Shown: positions 33,483 to 41,518 of the stretch, in pieces | How the letters are laid out: each line of letters begins with the position of its first letter | How positions within the stretch are numbered: position 1 is the first letter of the stretch | DNA from: Streptomyces qaidamensis | GTDB lineage: Bacteria; Actinomycetota; Actinomycetes; Streptomycetales; Streptomycetaceae | NCBI RefSeq assembly: GCF_001611795.1 | Contig: NZ_CP015098.1 | Coordinates: 7,006,001 to 7,070,000 of the forward strand | Direction of reading: 5' to 3' | DNA length: 64,000 nucleotides | Translations under genes and position numbers: made by a program | The notes under the pieces: generated by a model | Seen by the model: only the letters and a program-made list of their open reading frames with translations | Database searches by the model: none | Told to the model about the DNA's origin: nothing

Positions 33483-33698
33483 ATGCTGCGCAACGGACTG
33501 GAGCCCTGGCATCTGCTGATCGTGGCGATCGTCGTGATCGTCCTGTTCGGTTCGAAGAAGCTGCCGGACACGGCGCGATCGCTGGGCCGCTCGATGCGGA
33601 TCCTCAAGAGCGAGGCCAAGGCGCTGAAGGGGGAGGGCGGTTCGGGCGCGGCGCCCGGCGAGCAGACCCGGTCCACCGCGCCCGCGGACGCCGGCTAG
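33483..33698 (+). CDS. tatA: Sec-independent translocase subunit TatA (small, stand-alone)
   Basis: 71 residues. N-terminal membrane helix (LLIVAIVVIVLFG), the FGSKKLPDTARSLGRSMR amphipathic helix with the conserved Phe-Gly hinge, and a charged tail. TatA forms the protein-conducting pore of the Tat pathway. No tatC is beside it, so this is probably a second copy. GGGAGGGCAGGAC is the ribosome site. Confidence 0.93.
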   Translation: MLRNGLEPWHLLIVAIVVIVLFGSKKLPDTARSLGRSMRILKSEAKALKGEGGSGAAPGEQTRSTAPADAG

Positions 33699-33731
33699 AA
33701 CCCGTCGTCCGGATCGGCCACGGGAGACTCC

Positions 33732-34178
33732 TCAGGCCTGCCGCGCCGGCGTCGGGGACAGGGTCTTGGCCGCCCGGGCCCGCTTCCGGCGCTGTCTGCG
33801 GCTGACGCGGGGTTCCTGGTCCGGGAGCCAGCCGAAGGCGAGGCAGCTGCCGGTCACGCCCAGCAGCAGGCCGACGAAGAAGCCGCCCAGGTTGGACGTC
33901 ATCCAGGTGCCCAGGGAGACCAGGACGCCGATGACCGAGTAGAACAGGCGCTGGGTGGGGTTGAAGAGGATCAGTACGCCGCACAGCAGCATCACCACCG
34001 GGAGCAGGTAGCCCGCCAGGCCCTGCATGCCGACGTGCAGGATGACGTCCAGCGACGCCTTCAGGGTGAGCAGGATCTCCGCCCCGCCCAGGGCGAGCAG
34101 CAGCCCGCCCCAGAACGGGCGGCCGGCCCGCCACTGCCTGAAGGCGGGCCGGACTCCCTCACGCGGGCCGCGCGACAT
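33732..34178 (-). CDS. DUF6114 membrane protein
   Basis: 148 residues with about four membrane helices (FWGGLLLALGGAEILL, GYLLPVVMLLCGVLIL, VIGVLVSLGTWMT, GGFFVGLLLGVTGSCLAFGW) and a basic C-terminal tail. I recognise it as the DUF6114 family, usually next to DUF6230 proteins in Streptomyces. The start ATG shares bases with the stop of the DUF6230 gene (TGATG), indicating coupled translation. Function unknown. Confidence 0.8.
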   Translation of the reverse strand: MSRGPREGVRPAFRQWRAGRPFWGGLLLALGGAEILLTLKASLDVILHVGMQGLAGYLLPVVMLLCGVLILFNPTQRLFYSVIGVLVSLGTWMTSNLGGFFVGLLLGVTGSCLAFGWLPDQEPRVSRRQRRKRARAAKTLSPTPARQA

Positions 34179-34849
34179 CAGCAACCCGATCCGCTGAAGC
34201 CCAGCTTCAGGCCCGGCAGCTTGAACACACCGGCCGTCGTCGCGTAGTTGGTCTGCCGCAGGTTGGCGATGTGCACCGTGTCGGACTGCTGGCTGAACAC
34301 GCCGATCGGTCCACGTCCCTTCGGGCCCGCCTTGTTCAGGGTGCTGGCGTCGTTGCCGATCTCGATGTTGGTGAAGGCCGCGTCGCCGGACAGGTCGGTC
34401 GAGTCGGTCGTCAGATCGCTGGCGCGCACCTTCTGCGAGCCCTCACCCGCCCTGATGACCAGGTTCGTGCCGCCCAGGTCCACGCTCTGGCAGAGCTTGG
34501 TCAGTGTCGCGTTCTTGATCACGGACGTGACGACCAGCACCTGACCGCCGGTCTCGCCCGCGTTGGGGCTGCCCTCGGCCATCTCGTCCAGGCCGCCGAA
34601 CTGTGCGAAGCCGGTGCCGTCCAGTTCGGTCGCGGTGACCGTGAAGGGCATGCCGGAGATGGCGAACTGCACGCCCAGGGCGCCCTCGGCGGTGAGAACC
34701 GCGAGGCCCGCGGCGGCCAGGGTGGCCGGCACCGCCATCACCGCGGCCCGGCGTGCCCGGACCCGCCCGCGTCGCGCGGGAGCGTCACTGACGTCCGGGG
34801 CGGTGGTGCCGTCCGGTCTTTCGGGGGTGTGCTCGGCGGAGGAGGTCAT
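34178..34849 (-). CDS. DUF6230 exported protein
   Basis: 223 residues. A basic N-terminus is followed by one hydrophobic segment (AAVMAVPATLAAAGLAVLTAEGALG), then a beta-rich extracytoplasmic domain with three Cys (CQSVDLGG and the C-terminal GSGC). DUF6230 proteins are commonly encoded with DUF6114 membrane proteins; some databases call them cholesterol-esterase-like, with little evidence. Ribosome site GGAG lies seven bases upstream of ATG 34849. Its stop overlaps the next start. Confidence 0.8.
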   Translation of the reverse strand: MTSSAEHTPERPDGTTAPDVSDAPARRGRVRARRAAVMAVPATLAAAGLAVLTAEGALGVQFAISGMPFTVTATELDGTGFAQFGGLDEMAEGSPNAGETGGQVLVVTSVIKNATLTKLCQSVDLGGTNLVIRAGEGSQKVRASDLTTDSTDLSGDAAFTNIEIGNDASTLNKAGPKGRGPIGVFSQQSDTVHIANLRQTNYATTAGVFKLPGLKLGFSGSGC

Positions 34850-35111
34850 GTCTGCTCCAGGTGCATGTCGGTGCGGATCGGACTTCGGTGGCACGTTGCC
34901 CTGGCGCGGACACCGACCGCGTACGCACGTCTCCCGCAACTCCCGGCGGTTGCAAGGGCTTTCTCGTTACGCCGCAGTAGCCGTCGAGGAAGTTACCGGG
35001 GGTTACATGAAGGGTCAAGGGAAGTGTGAACAAAGAGTGGTGATTGTGCGCCACGGGTGAGTCGGCGGTTTCCCGAAACGCTCACGATGCTCACAACTCC
35101 CCTGCAAGGCC

Positions 35112-35141
35112 TTGACGTTGACGGACGGGCAGGTCTACAAC
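35112..35141 (+). promoter_or_regulatory. Candidate HrdB-type promoter
   Basis: TTGACG (35112-35117) and TACAAC (35136-35141) are 18 bases apart. It points to the secreted protein gene starting at 35487, which would give a leader of about 340 bases. The TTGACG hexamer is doubled (also 35118-35123). Confidence 0.4.
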
Positions 35142-35379
35142 TCTCCTCGTCCCACCGGATCCGTGGCGCCGGATCCGCCACGCGGCACGTCCGCGTGTCC
35201 CGGACCCGCTCGCCCCCGTCAGGGCATCTCGTCGCCCGGTGCGTCCGCACGGGCTTTCCCTCGCCCGATCCCCCCGCCACGGCACGGCCGCTTCCCTGGG
35301 AGCCGTGCAACCAGCCACCCCCCGCCCGGCCCGGCCGGAGGTCCCTTCCCGTGTGAACCTCCGGCCGGTGACCGGCCTG

Positions 35380-35428
35380 CCGTTGCCGGCCCGTCACGTA
35401 CGGAGAAGGCGTGACGGGCAGGCAACGG
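35380..35428 (+). repeat. Long inverted repeat in the leader of the secreted protein gene
   Basis: CCGTTGCCGGCCCGTCACG (35380-35398) pairs with 35410-35428 in 17 of 19 positions, with an 11-base loop. It starts about 107 bases before the start codon. It may be an attenuator or a stabilising leader hairpin, or a terminator for upstream transcription. Confidence 0.55.
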
Positions 35429-35486
35429 CGGACGCCCGGCGCACCCCCCACCCCTCACCCCCCGCTACGGAAAGAGGTACATCCCC

Positions 35487-36128
35487 ATGCGTACGCGCAC
35501 CCTCATCGCCTTCACCGCCGCCGTCGCCGCCCTGGGCCTCGCCGCCCCCGCCTCCGCGGCCGACACCCCCGTCCTGACCACCGCCGACGGAGCTGCCGTC
35601 GCGGTCGGCGACGTCCTCGACGCCTCCCTGGCGAGCGGCACCGCCGCCACCTTCTACTCCAGCGCGACCGGCACCAGCGGCATCTCCTGCACCAAGTCGG
35701 CGTTCTCCGCCGCCGTCACCGACAACCCGGCCGCCCCCGGCACCGCCACCGAGTCCCTGACCTCGCACAGCTTCGACACCAGCGGCTGCACCACCAACGT
35801 CGTCGGGGTGCTCGGCGTCAGCGGCATCACCGTCGACAACCTGCCCTACACCACCAGCGTGTCCTCCGGCGGCACCGTCTCCGTGACCCCGGCCGCGGGC
35901 TCCGCCGTCCAGTCCACCGTCAAGCTGCGCACCCTGCTCGGCACCATCACCTGCGTCTACCAGGCCCCCGGCCTGACCGGCACGGCGAGCAACACCGACA
36001 ACAGCATCTCCTTCACCAACCAGCAGTTCACCAAGGTGTCCGGTTCGTCGCTGTGCTTCGGCAACGCCTTCTTCACCGCCAAGTACGCCCCGGTGACCAA
36101 GGGCGGCGTCGCCGTCGTCGTCAACTAG
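35487..36128 (+). CDS. Secreted hypothetical protein with paired cysteines
   Basis: 213 residues. A classic Sec signal peptide (TLIAFTAAVAALGLAAPASA, cleavage after ASAA near residue 25). The mature part is Ser/Thr/Gly/Val-rich, likely beta-sheet, with four Cys (SGISCTKSAF, TSGCTTNVVG, TITCVYQA, SSLCFGNA). Such proteins occur widely in Streptomyces as small secreted proteins of unknown role, often near DUF6230/DUF6114 genes as here. AAGAGGT precedes the ATG. Confidence 0.75.
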   Translation: MRTRTLIAFTAAVAALGLAAPASAADTPVLTTADGAAVAVGDVLDASLASGTAATFYSSATGTSGISCTKSAFSAAVTDNPAAPGTATESLTSHSFDTSGCTTNVVGVLGVSGITVDNLPYTTSVSSGGTVSVTPAAGSAVQSTVKLRTLLGTITCVYQAPGLTGTASNTDNSISFTNQQFTKVSGSSLCFGNAFFTAKYAPVTKGGVAVVVN

Positions 36129-36145
36129 GCCCGGTCAGCGGTAGT

Positions 36146-37078
36146 TCAGCGTCGCCGTAGTCGCAGGGCCAGGGCGGCGCCGCCGGCGAGCAGCAGCCCC
36201 GCCGCGGCGCCGCCCGCCAGCATGGGCGCGGACGGGCCGGAGGACGGGCCGGACGTGGTGGCCAGCGGCGTGTGGTCGCCCTGGGGCTGCGGGCCGGGGG
36301 AGTCCGCGGCGGGGCTCGCCACCGGCTCCTCCTTCTCCGGCTCCCTCTTCTGCTCGGGCTCCTTCTCCTCCGGCTCCTCCGTCTTCCGTTCCGTGCTCGC
36401 CTCCTCCTTCCGCGGCGCCTTCTCCGTCTCCTTCTCCGTCTCCGGGAACACCACGTCCGAGCACGAGTAGTAGGTGTCCGGCGTGCTGCTGTTCTGCCAG
36501 ACCGTGTACAGCACATGGCGCCCGGTCCGGTCGGACGGCAGAGTCGCCTCGATGGGGTACGCCCCGTCCCTCAGGGCCGGGTCCGTCACCTCGGCGAAGG
36601 GCTTTTGAGGCAGGTCGGACCAGGACAGCGGCCCGGCCGGGTCGTAGCCGGGCTTCGTCAGATACATCCGGAACGTGCCGGTGTGCGGGATCGTCGACAC
36701 GTACCGCATCGTCAGCGTCGCGCCGGGCACCATCCGGGTCGACGGCCAGTCGGCGCGGGCGAGGTCGAGACCCCGGTAGGCGGGCAGGCCTCCGCTGCAC
36801 AGCTTCCCGTCCGGGATCACCGCGCGGTCCCGGCCGCTCACGTTCGCCACCCGCAGGTTGTCCCACGCCGTGAAGGGCGCGCCGTTCGCGGCGACTGCCG
36901 CACGGCACGCCGCCGTGCCCGCCCGGTCACCGCCCTCCGGGGAACAGGCCACCACCCGGCTCACCGGGTCCGTCGGCGCCCCGTGCGCGCGGGCGGGCCC
37001 CGCCGTCCCGAGCGGCAGCAGCAGCGGGGTCACCAGAGCGGCGGCGAGTGCGGTGCGGTGTGCGGTCGTACGAGGCAT
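36146..37078 (-). CDS. Lytic polysaccharide monooxygenase (AA10) with C-terminal membrane anchor
   Basis: 310 residues. The signal peptide ends ARA, leaving mature His32 (HGAPTDPVSR) as first residue, as needed for the copper histidine brace; His132 in STIPHTGTF is the second ligand. LPMOs oxidatively cut chitin or cellulose. The domain ends near residue 216 (DTYYSCSDVVFPE). A Glu/Lys/Pro-rich linker then leads to a C-terminal membrane helix (MLAGGAAAGLLLAGGAALAL) and RLRRR, so the enzyme would stay on the cell surface. The ATG at 37078 follows AGGAG. Confidence 0.88.
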   Translation of the reverse strand: MPRTTAHRTALAAALVTPLLLPLGTAGPARAHGAPTDPVSRVVACSPEGGDRAGTAACRAAVAANGAPFTAWDNLRVANVSGRDRAVIPDGKLCSGGLPAYRGLDLARADWPSTRMVPGATLTMRYVSTIPHTGTFRMYLTKPGYDPAGPLSWSDLPQKPFAEVTDPALRDGAYPIEATLPSDRTGRHVLYTVWQNSSTPDTYYSCSDVVFPETEKETEKAPRKEEASTERKTEEPEEKEPEQKREPEKEEPVASPAADSPGPQPQGDHTPLATTSGPSSGPSAPMLAGGAAAGLLLAGGAALALRLRRR

Positions 37079-37448
37079 CCGTCTGCTTCTCCTCGGCCCG
37101 GGCGGCGACGTTCGGTAGTGCAGTACGGGAAAACGGCCCGACGCGTTCATCGCGCCACGACCTGCTGCAAAAGGGGCCATTGAGCGCCCAACTGCCCTCC
37201 GTACGCCCGCCATAGAGGGTTGTCGGGCCGGTGGATCGAGGGTTTCCCCCGTATCCCGCTGACCTTTCCTTTGCCTATCGTTCGACCACAGCTGACCCAC
37301 AGGTAACCCCGAACGGTCCGCTCCCCACACGCCTGGCCGGCCATCGCGTCGCTGTTCGCTTTTCGAACGACCCCCCTCCGCTTCGAGGACGAAGCGACCC
37401 CACCGCCGCTCCGCCCAGCCCGGAGTCCGGCCACGAAAGGCAACGACC
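37079..37448. other. 370-bp divergent promoter region between LPMO and protease genes
   Basis: No protein gene. It should hold promoters for both genes. The stretch 37230-37300 is less GC-rich. The inverted repeat at 37379-37396 is the only clear structure. No TGGTCTAGACCA-like DasR site, which might have been expected near a chitin-active LPMO, was found. Confidence 0.6.
37379..37396. repeat. Short inverted repeat upstream of the protease gene
   Basis: CGCTTCG and its complement CGAAGCG surround a 4-base AGGA loop, 53 bases before the protease start codon. It could be a leader hairpin or an operator. Confidence 0.35.
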
Positions 37449-39248
37449 GTGCGTATCTCCCCAGAGCTCAGACGGAAGCTGATATCCGTCGCCGTCGTCT
37501 CCACCGCCCTGCTGACCGCCGCCCCCGCGTCGGTCGCCGTCGCCCAGGAGCAGGCCCCCCGCCCGGCCGCCGTTCCCGCCGCGCAGACCGAGGCCGCCCC
37601 GGGTGTCCAGGCCGAGCGCCTCATCGTCGGCTACAAGTCCGGCGCGAGCGAGGCCAAGTCCAACAAGGCGGCGGCCGCCGACGCCGCGTCCAAGGCCGAG
37701 AAGACCGGCGAGGAGATCGACTTCCAGCGCCGCCTCGGCACCGGCGCCGCCCTCGTCGAGCTGGGCAGCGACCCCACCCGTGCCGACGTCGCCGACGTCG
37801 TCGCCCAGTACCAGGCCGACCCGCAGGTCGCCTACGTCGTCCCGGACCGCCTGAACAAGCCGACGGCCGTCACCCCGAACGACACCGAGTACAGCAAGCA
37901 GTGGGACCTGTTCGAGTCCACCGCGGGCATGAACGTCCCCGCCGCCTGGGACACCACCACCGGCAGCGGCGTGACCGTCGCCGTCATCGACACCGGCTAC
38001 GTCGCCCACTCGGACCTGGCCGCGAACACAGTCGGCGGCTACGACTTCATCTCCGACACCGGAGTCTCCGTCGACGGCAACGGCCGTGACAGCAACCCGG
38101 CCGACCCGGGCGACTGGAACAACGCGGGCGAGTGCGGCCCGGGAACCCCCGCGTCCACCTCCTCCTGGCACGGCACCCACGTGGCCGGCACCATCGCCGC
38201 CGCCACCAACAACGGCAAGGGTGTCGCCGGTGTCGCCTACGGCGCCAAGATCTCCCCGGTCCGCGTGCTGGGCAAGTGCGGCGGCTACGACTCCGACATC
38301 ATCGACGCCATCACCTGGGCGTCCGGCGGCAGCGTCTCGGGCGTGCCCGCCAACACCAACGTCGCCAAGGTCATCAACATGAGCCTCGGCGGGGGCGGCG
38401 CCTGCTCCAGCGCCACCCAGAGCGCCATCAACGGCGCCGTGAACCGCGGCACCTCGGTCGTCGTCGCGGCCGGCAACGAGAACCAGAACGTCTCCAACGC
38501 CTCCCCGGCGAACTGCAACAACGTGATCACGGTCGCCGCGACCAACCGCGCGGGCAGCCGTGCCTCCTACTCCAACTACGGCTCGCTCGTCGACATCGCC
38601 GCCCCCGGCGGCGAGACCAGGACCTCCAAGGCCAACGGCATCCTGTCCACGCTGAACGCGGGCACCAAGACGCCGTCGAGCGAGAACTACGACTACTACC
38701 AGGGCACCAGCATGGCCACCCCGCACGTCGCGGGCCTCGCCGCCCTGATGAAGTCGGCCAACTCCGCCCTCACCCCGGCGCAGATCGAGTCGGCCATCAA
38801 GGCCAACGCCCGTGCCCTGCCGGGCACCTGCTCCGGCGGCTGTGGCGCGGGCCTCGCGGACGCAGCGAAGACGGTCCAGGCCGTCAAGGGCGGTACGTCC
38901 ACCGGCACCACGTTCTCCAGCACCACTGCCGTCGCCATCCCGGACGCCGGCGCGGCGATCGAGTCGCCGATCAGCGTCACCGGCCGCAGCGGCAACGCCC
39001 CCTCGGCCCTCCAGGTCGGCGTCGACATCACCCACACCTACCGAGGTGACCTCGTCATCGACCTGGTCGCGCCGGACGGTTCGGCGTACCGCCTGAAGGC
39101 CGCCGCGTCGGACTCCGCGGACAACGTGAACACCACCTACACGGTGAACGCCTCCAGTGAGGTGGCCAACGGCACCTGGAAGCTGCGCGTCCAGGACACC
39201 GCCGCCCAGGACACGGGCACCCTCAACGGCTGGAAGCTGACCTTCTGA
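37449..39248 (+). CDS. Secreted subtilisin-family (S8) serine protease with P domain
   Basis: 599 residues. Signal peptide (to about residue 32), inhibitor I9-type propeptide (about 55-140), catalytic domain (about 145-470) with the triad Asp181 (VIDTGY), His241 (HGTHVAG) and Ser421 (GTSMATPH), and a C-terminal proprotein-convertase P domain (about 480-599, VGVDITHTYRGDLVIDLVAP). Several Cys suggest disulfides. The GTG start has GAAAGG upstream, and a perfect 17-bp terminator follows the stop. Function: extracellular protein degradation, possibly processing of other exported proteins. Confidence 0.95.
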   Translation: MRISPELRRKLISVAVVSTALLTAAPASVAVAQEQAPRPAAVPAAQTEAAPGVQAERLIVGYKSGASEAKSNKAAAADAASKAEKTGEEIDFQRRLGTGAALVELGSDPTRADVADVVAQYQADPQVAYVVPDRLNKPTAVTPNDTEYSKQWDLFESTAGMNVPAAWDTTTGSGVTVAVIDTGYVAHSDLAANTVGGYDFISDTGVSVDGNGRDSNPADPGDWNNAGECGPGTPASTSSWHGTHVAGTIAAATNNGKGVAGVAYGAKISPVRVLGKCGGYDSDIIDAITWASGGSVSGVPANTNVAKVINMSLGGGGACSSATQSAINGAVNRGTSVVVAAGNENQNVSNASPANCNNVITVAATNRAGSRASYSNYGSLVDIAAPGGETRTSKANGILSTLNAGTKTPSSENYDYYQGTSMATPHVAGLAALMKSANSALTPAQIESAIKANARALPGTCSGGCGAGLADAAKTVQAVKGGTSTGTTFSSTTAVAIPDAGAAIESPISVTGRSGNAPSALQVGVDITHTYRGDLVIDLVAPDGSAYRLKAAASDSADNVNTTYTVNASSEVANGTWKLRVQDTAAQDTGTLNGWKLTF

Positions 39249-39296
39249 TTCCTGCGAATCTCCTTCGGGAACTCTGAACGAGGCAGGCCGCGAGCA

Positions 39297-39340
39297 GGCG
39301 GGCCGGCCGGTGCGGATGGGGCACCGGCCGGCCCGCCTTT
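39297..39340 (+). terminator. Strong terminator after the protease gene
   Basis: A perfect 17-bp stem (GGCGGGCCGGCCGGTGC and complement) with a 7-base loop ends in TTT, 49 bases downstream of the stop. The clearest intrinsic terminator of the window. Confidence 0.88.
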
Positions 39341-39392
39341 ACGTCCGGCCCCGGATTCCCCACAGTTAGATACCGAACGCGCTGTTTTCTTT

Positions 39393-39445
39393 CACCAGTT
39401 GCGCTTGTTTTGCCGGATGTGCACCCGCACTCCGGCAAACTGGTG
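39393..39445. repeat. Nested inverted repeats upstream of cprB
   Basis: An outer pair CACCAGTT/AACTGGTG (39393-39400, 39438-39445) encloses TGCCGGA/TCCGGCA (39411-39417, 39431-39437) and GTGC/GCAC. The block lies about 90 bases before cprB and could fold as a hairpin or bind a regulator. Confidence 0.45.
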
Positions 39446-39491
39446 TGATGGGGGCCGTCTCAGGGTGAGTTATCGTGTACGGGGGGTAAAA

Positions 39492-39513
39492 ACAAACGGC
39501 ATGACCCGTTCAT
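39492..39513. promoter_or_regulatory. Candidate CprB operator overlapping its own promoter/leader
   Basis: ACAAACGG-CATGAC-CCGTTCAT is a 22-bp imperfect palindrome (six of eight arm positions match), 24 bases before the cprB start. Butyrolactone receptors bind similar AACGG/CCGTT-type elements and repress themselves. Confidence 0.45.
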
Positions 39514-39537
39514 TTCCGTCCCGGGAGAGTTCAGCCG

Positions 39538-40185
39538 ATGGCGAGGCAGTTGCGAGCCGAGCAGACCCGCTCGACGATCATCACGGCCGCCGCTGACCTG
39601 TTCGACCGTCGCGGCTACGAATCGACCAGTCTCAGCGACATCGTGGAGCACGCCCACGTCACCAAGGGCGCCCTGTACTTCCACTTCGCGGCGAAGGAGG
39701 ACCTCGCCCACGCGATCCTCGAACTCCAGTCCCACACGGCCCGCCGGCTGGCGACGGAGACGGACAACCGCGGCCACACCTCCCTGGAGGCGCTGATGCG
39801 CCTCACGTTCGGCATCACCCGCATGTCCGTCGAGGACCCGGTGCTGCGGGCCGGGCTGCGGCTCGCCACGGGAGGGATCCGGCCCAAGCCGCCCCTGAGC
39901 CACCCCTTCACCGAGTGGCTGGACATCGTCACGACCCGGCTCGTCGGCGCGGTCAAGGAGTCCGACGTCCATCCGGACATCGACATCGACGTCGTGGCCC
40001 ACTCGTTGGTCTGCTTCTTCGTCGGCACCCGCGTCGTGGGCCGCTCCCGCGAGCCGGTCGCGCGCCAGCCCCGCCGCACGGCCGAGATGTGGAACATACT
40101 CATCCGCGGCCTGGTCCCGGTGACCCGCCGGGCCCGCTATCTGAGCCTGGCGGCCCGTCTGGAGCGGGAGATCGCACCGGTGTGA
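39538..40185 (+). CDS. cprB: Gamma-butyrolactone-receptor-like TetR regulator CprB
   Basis: 215 residues. N-terminal TetR helix-turn-helix (STSLSDIVEHAHVTKGALYFHF), then the long ligand/dimer domain with the family's conserved Trp in FTEWLD and PLSHPFTEW. Sequence similarity to ScbR/ArpA/CprB receptors is extensive (ends LIRGLVPVTRRARYLSLAARLE). S. coelicolor CprB is a receptor homologue that affects antibiotic production and sporulation and represses its own gene. Two genes upstream of geosmin synthase, as in S. coelicolor. The start ATG has GGGAGAG 10 bases upstream. Confidence 0.88.
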   Translation: MARQLRAEQTRSTIITAAADLFDRRGYESTSLSDIVEHAHVTKGALYFHFAAKEDLAHAILELQSHTARRLATETDNRGHTSLEALMRLTFGITRMSVEDPVLRAGLRLATGGIRPKPPLSHPFTEWLDIVTTRLVGAVKESDVHPDIDIDVVAHSLVCFFVGTRVVGRSREPVARQPRRTAEMWNILIRGLVPVTRRARYLSLAARLEREIAPV

Positions 40186-40265
40186 CCGGGGGTGCGCCCG
40201 GCAGTCGGGCCCGTGCGGCGGGCACGCGCATCACCACGGCGTACCCGCGCGTTACCGTGAGGCCC

Positions 40266-41450
40266 ATGCCCGACACCCCCTCCGCACCCCTGCTCCTCGG
40301 CAACCAGCCGGGCTCCTTCCCCCACAGCGTGCTGGCCGAGCGGCACCCCGCGATCATCCAGCAGGTCCGCGAGGCCTTCCCGTACGAACCCGGGCAGCAC
40401 CGCGCCCTCGACGAACTGCTCGCCAACTGCACCGGGGGCGAGATCGAGCCCCTCCCCGCCGACGCGCACGACCGGGACCACTGGGAGACCTGGGGGCTCG
40501 GCGAGTACACCGGCCGCTCCTGGTTCGACGTGCCGTGGCTCTGGTCCGAGAGCTGGTTCTACCGCCGACTGCTCCAGGCCGTCGGCTACTTCGGCCCCGG
40601 CCCGTGGCAGGGCGTCGACCCCTTCCGCCCCTTCAAAGTCGCCGAACTCGACTCCGCCGAGACCGATGAGGAACTCGCCGCACTCGACGGCCTCGCCGGC
40701 CGCCCCGCCGCCGAACAGGCCCAGGCCCTGCTGCACGGCTCCCTGTGGGGCAACCGCGCCGACCTCGGCTTCCGCCTCTCCGCCGAGGGCGCGCGGGCCG
40801 CGGACGCCGCGCCCGGGCTGGTCGCCGACGACAGCGACCGGCTCTGGTCGCTGCTGGACAAGGCCGACGGGGGCACGCTGTACCTGGTCGCCGACAACGC
40901 GGGCCGTGAACTCGTCCCCGATCTCCTCCTCATCGCACACCTCCTGCACAGCGGCCTCATCGCACAGGCGGTCCTGCACGTCAAGCCGTACCCCTACTAC
41001 GTCTCCGACGCCACCACCGCCGACGTCGTCGACGCCCTGCGCCGGCTGACCGGGGCCCAGGGAGCGGCCGCCGCGTACGGGCGACACCTGTGGTCCGCCC
41101 TGGGCGACGGGCGTCTCACCCTGCGCGCCCACCCCTTCTCCAGCGCCCCGCTGCCGTACGCGGAGATGCCCGGCGACCTGCGCGCCGACTTCGCCGCGGC
41201 CACCCTCACGATCGTCAAGGGCGACCTCAACTACCGCCGACTGGTGGGCGACCGGCTCTGGGAGCCGACCACGCCGTTCGCCGAGGTGGCCACCTGCTTC
41301 CCTGGCCCGGTCGCCGCCCTGCGCACCCTGAAGTCCGACGTGATCACCGGCCTCGACGCACACACCGAGGCCGCCCTGGTCGCGGCGGAGGAGCAGCGCT
41401 GGCGCACCAGCGGCACACACGCGCTGATCCAGGTCCGGGACGTCCCCTGA
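40266..41450 (+). CDS. DUF89/ARMT1-like metal-dependent protein
   Basis: 394 residues. DUF89 proteins are metal-dependent phosphatases that clear damaged phospho-metabolites; some were also reported as carboxyl methyltransferases. Metal-site motifs are visible: VADNAGRELVPDLLLIAHLL (Asp-Asn pair) and IVKGDLNYRRLVGD. The ATG at 40266 is preceded by GTGAGG. It stands between cprB and geosmin synthase (80 and 68 bases) but no functional link is known. Confidence 0.85.
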   Translation: MPDTPSAPLLLGNQPGSFPHSVLAERHPAIIQQVREAFPYEPGQHRALDELLANCTGGEIEPLPADAHDRDHWETWGLGEYTGRSWFDVPWLWSESWFYRRLLQAVGYFGPGPWQGVDPFRPFKVAELDSAETDEELAALDGLAGRPAAEQAQALLHGSLWGNRADLGFRLSAEGARAADAAPGLVADDSDRLWSLLDKADGGTLYLVADNAGRELVPDLLLIAHLLHSGLIAQAVLHVKPYPYYVSDATTADVVDALRRLTGAQGAAAAYGRHLWSALGDGRLTLRAHPFSSAPLPYAEMPGDLRADFAAATLTIVKGDLNYRRLVGDRLWEPTTPFAEVATCFPGPVAALRTLKSDVITGLDAHTEAALVAAEEQRWRTSGTHALIQVRDVP

Positions 41451-41518
41451 TTCACGCGATGGTGTGATCATGTGCCACTCGGCGGATGCCGTCGCGGGGC
41501 ACCGGGTAGGGCCCGGCC

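Larger units (their letters stand above)
34850..35486. other. 637-bp intergenic region with divergent promoters and a leader hairpin
   Basis: No convincing protein gene. It contains the upstream region of DUF6230 on the left, a plausible plus-strand promoter at 35112-35141, and a strong inverted repeat at 35380-35428. Base composition is mixed: 34960-35050 is AT-rich for this genome, the rest is GC-rich. Confidence 0.6.

Noticed and set aside
29195..33676. A 1,493-codon open frame on the minus strand
   Set aside because: It is antisense to the P-type ATPase for most of its length and continues in the wrong frame through the LCP gene. High GC removes stop codons; its composition is Arg/Gly/Gln-rich and it has no family signature.
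37079..37448. DasR-type operator expected near a chitin-active LPMO
   Set aside because: No sequence close to TGGTCTAGACCA was found on either strand of the gap.
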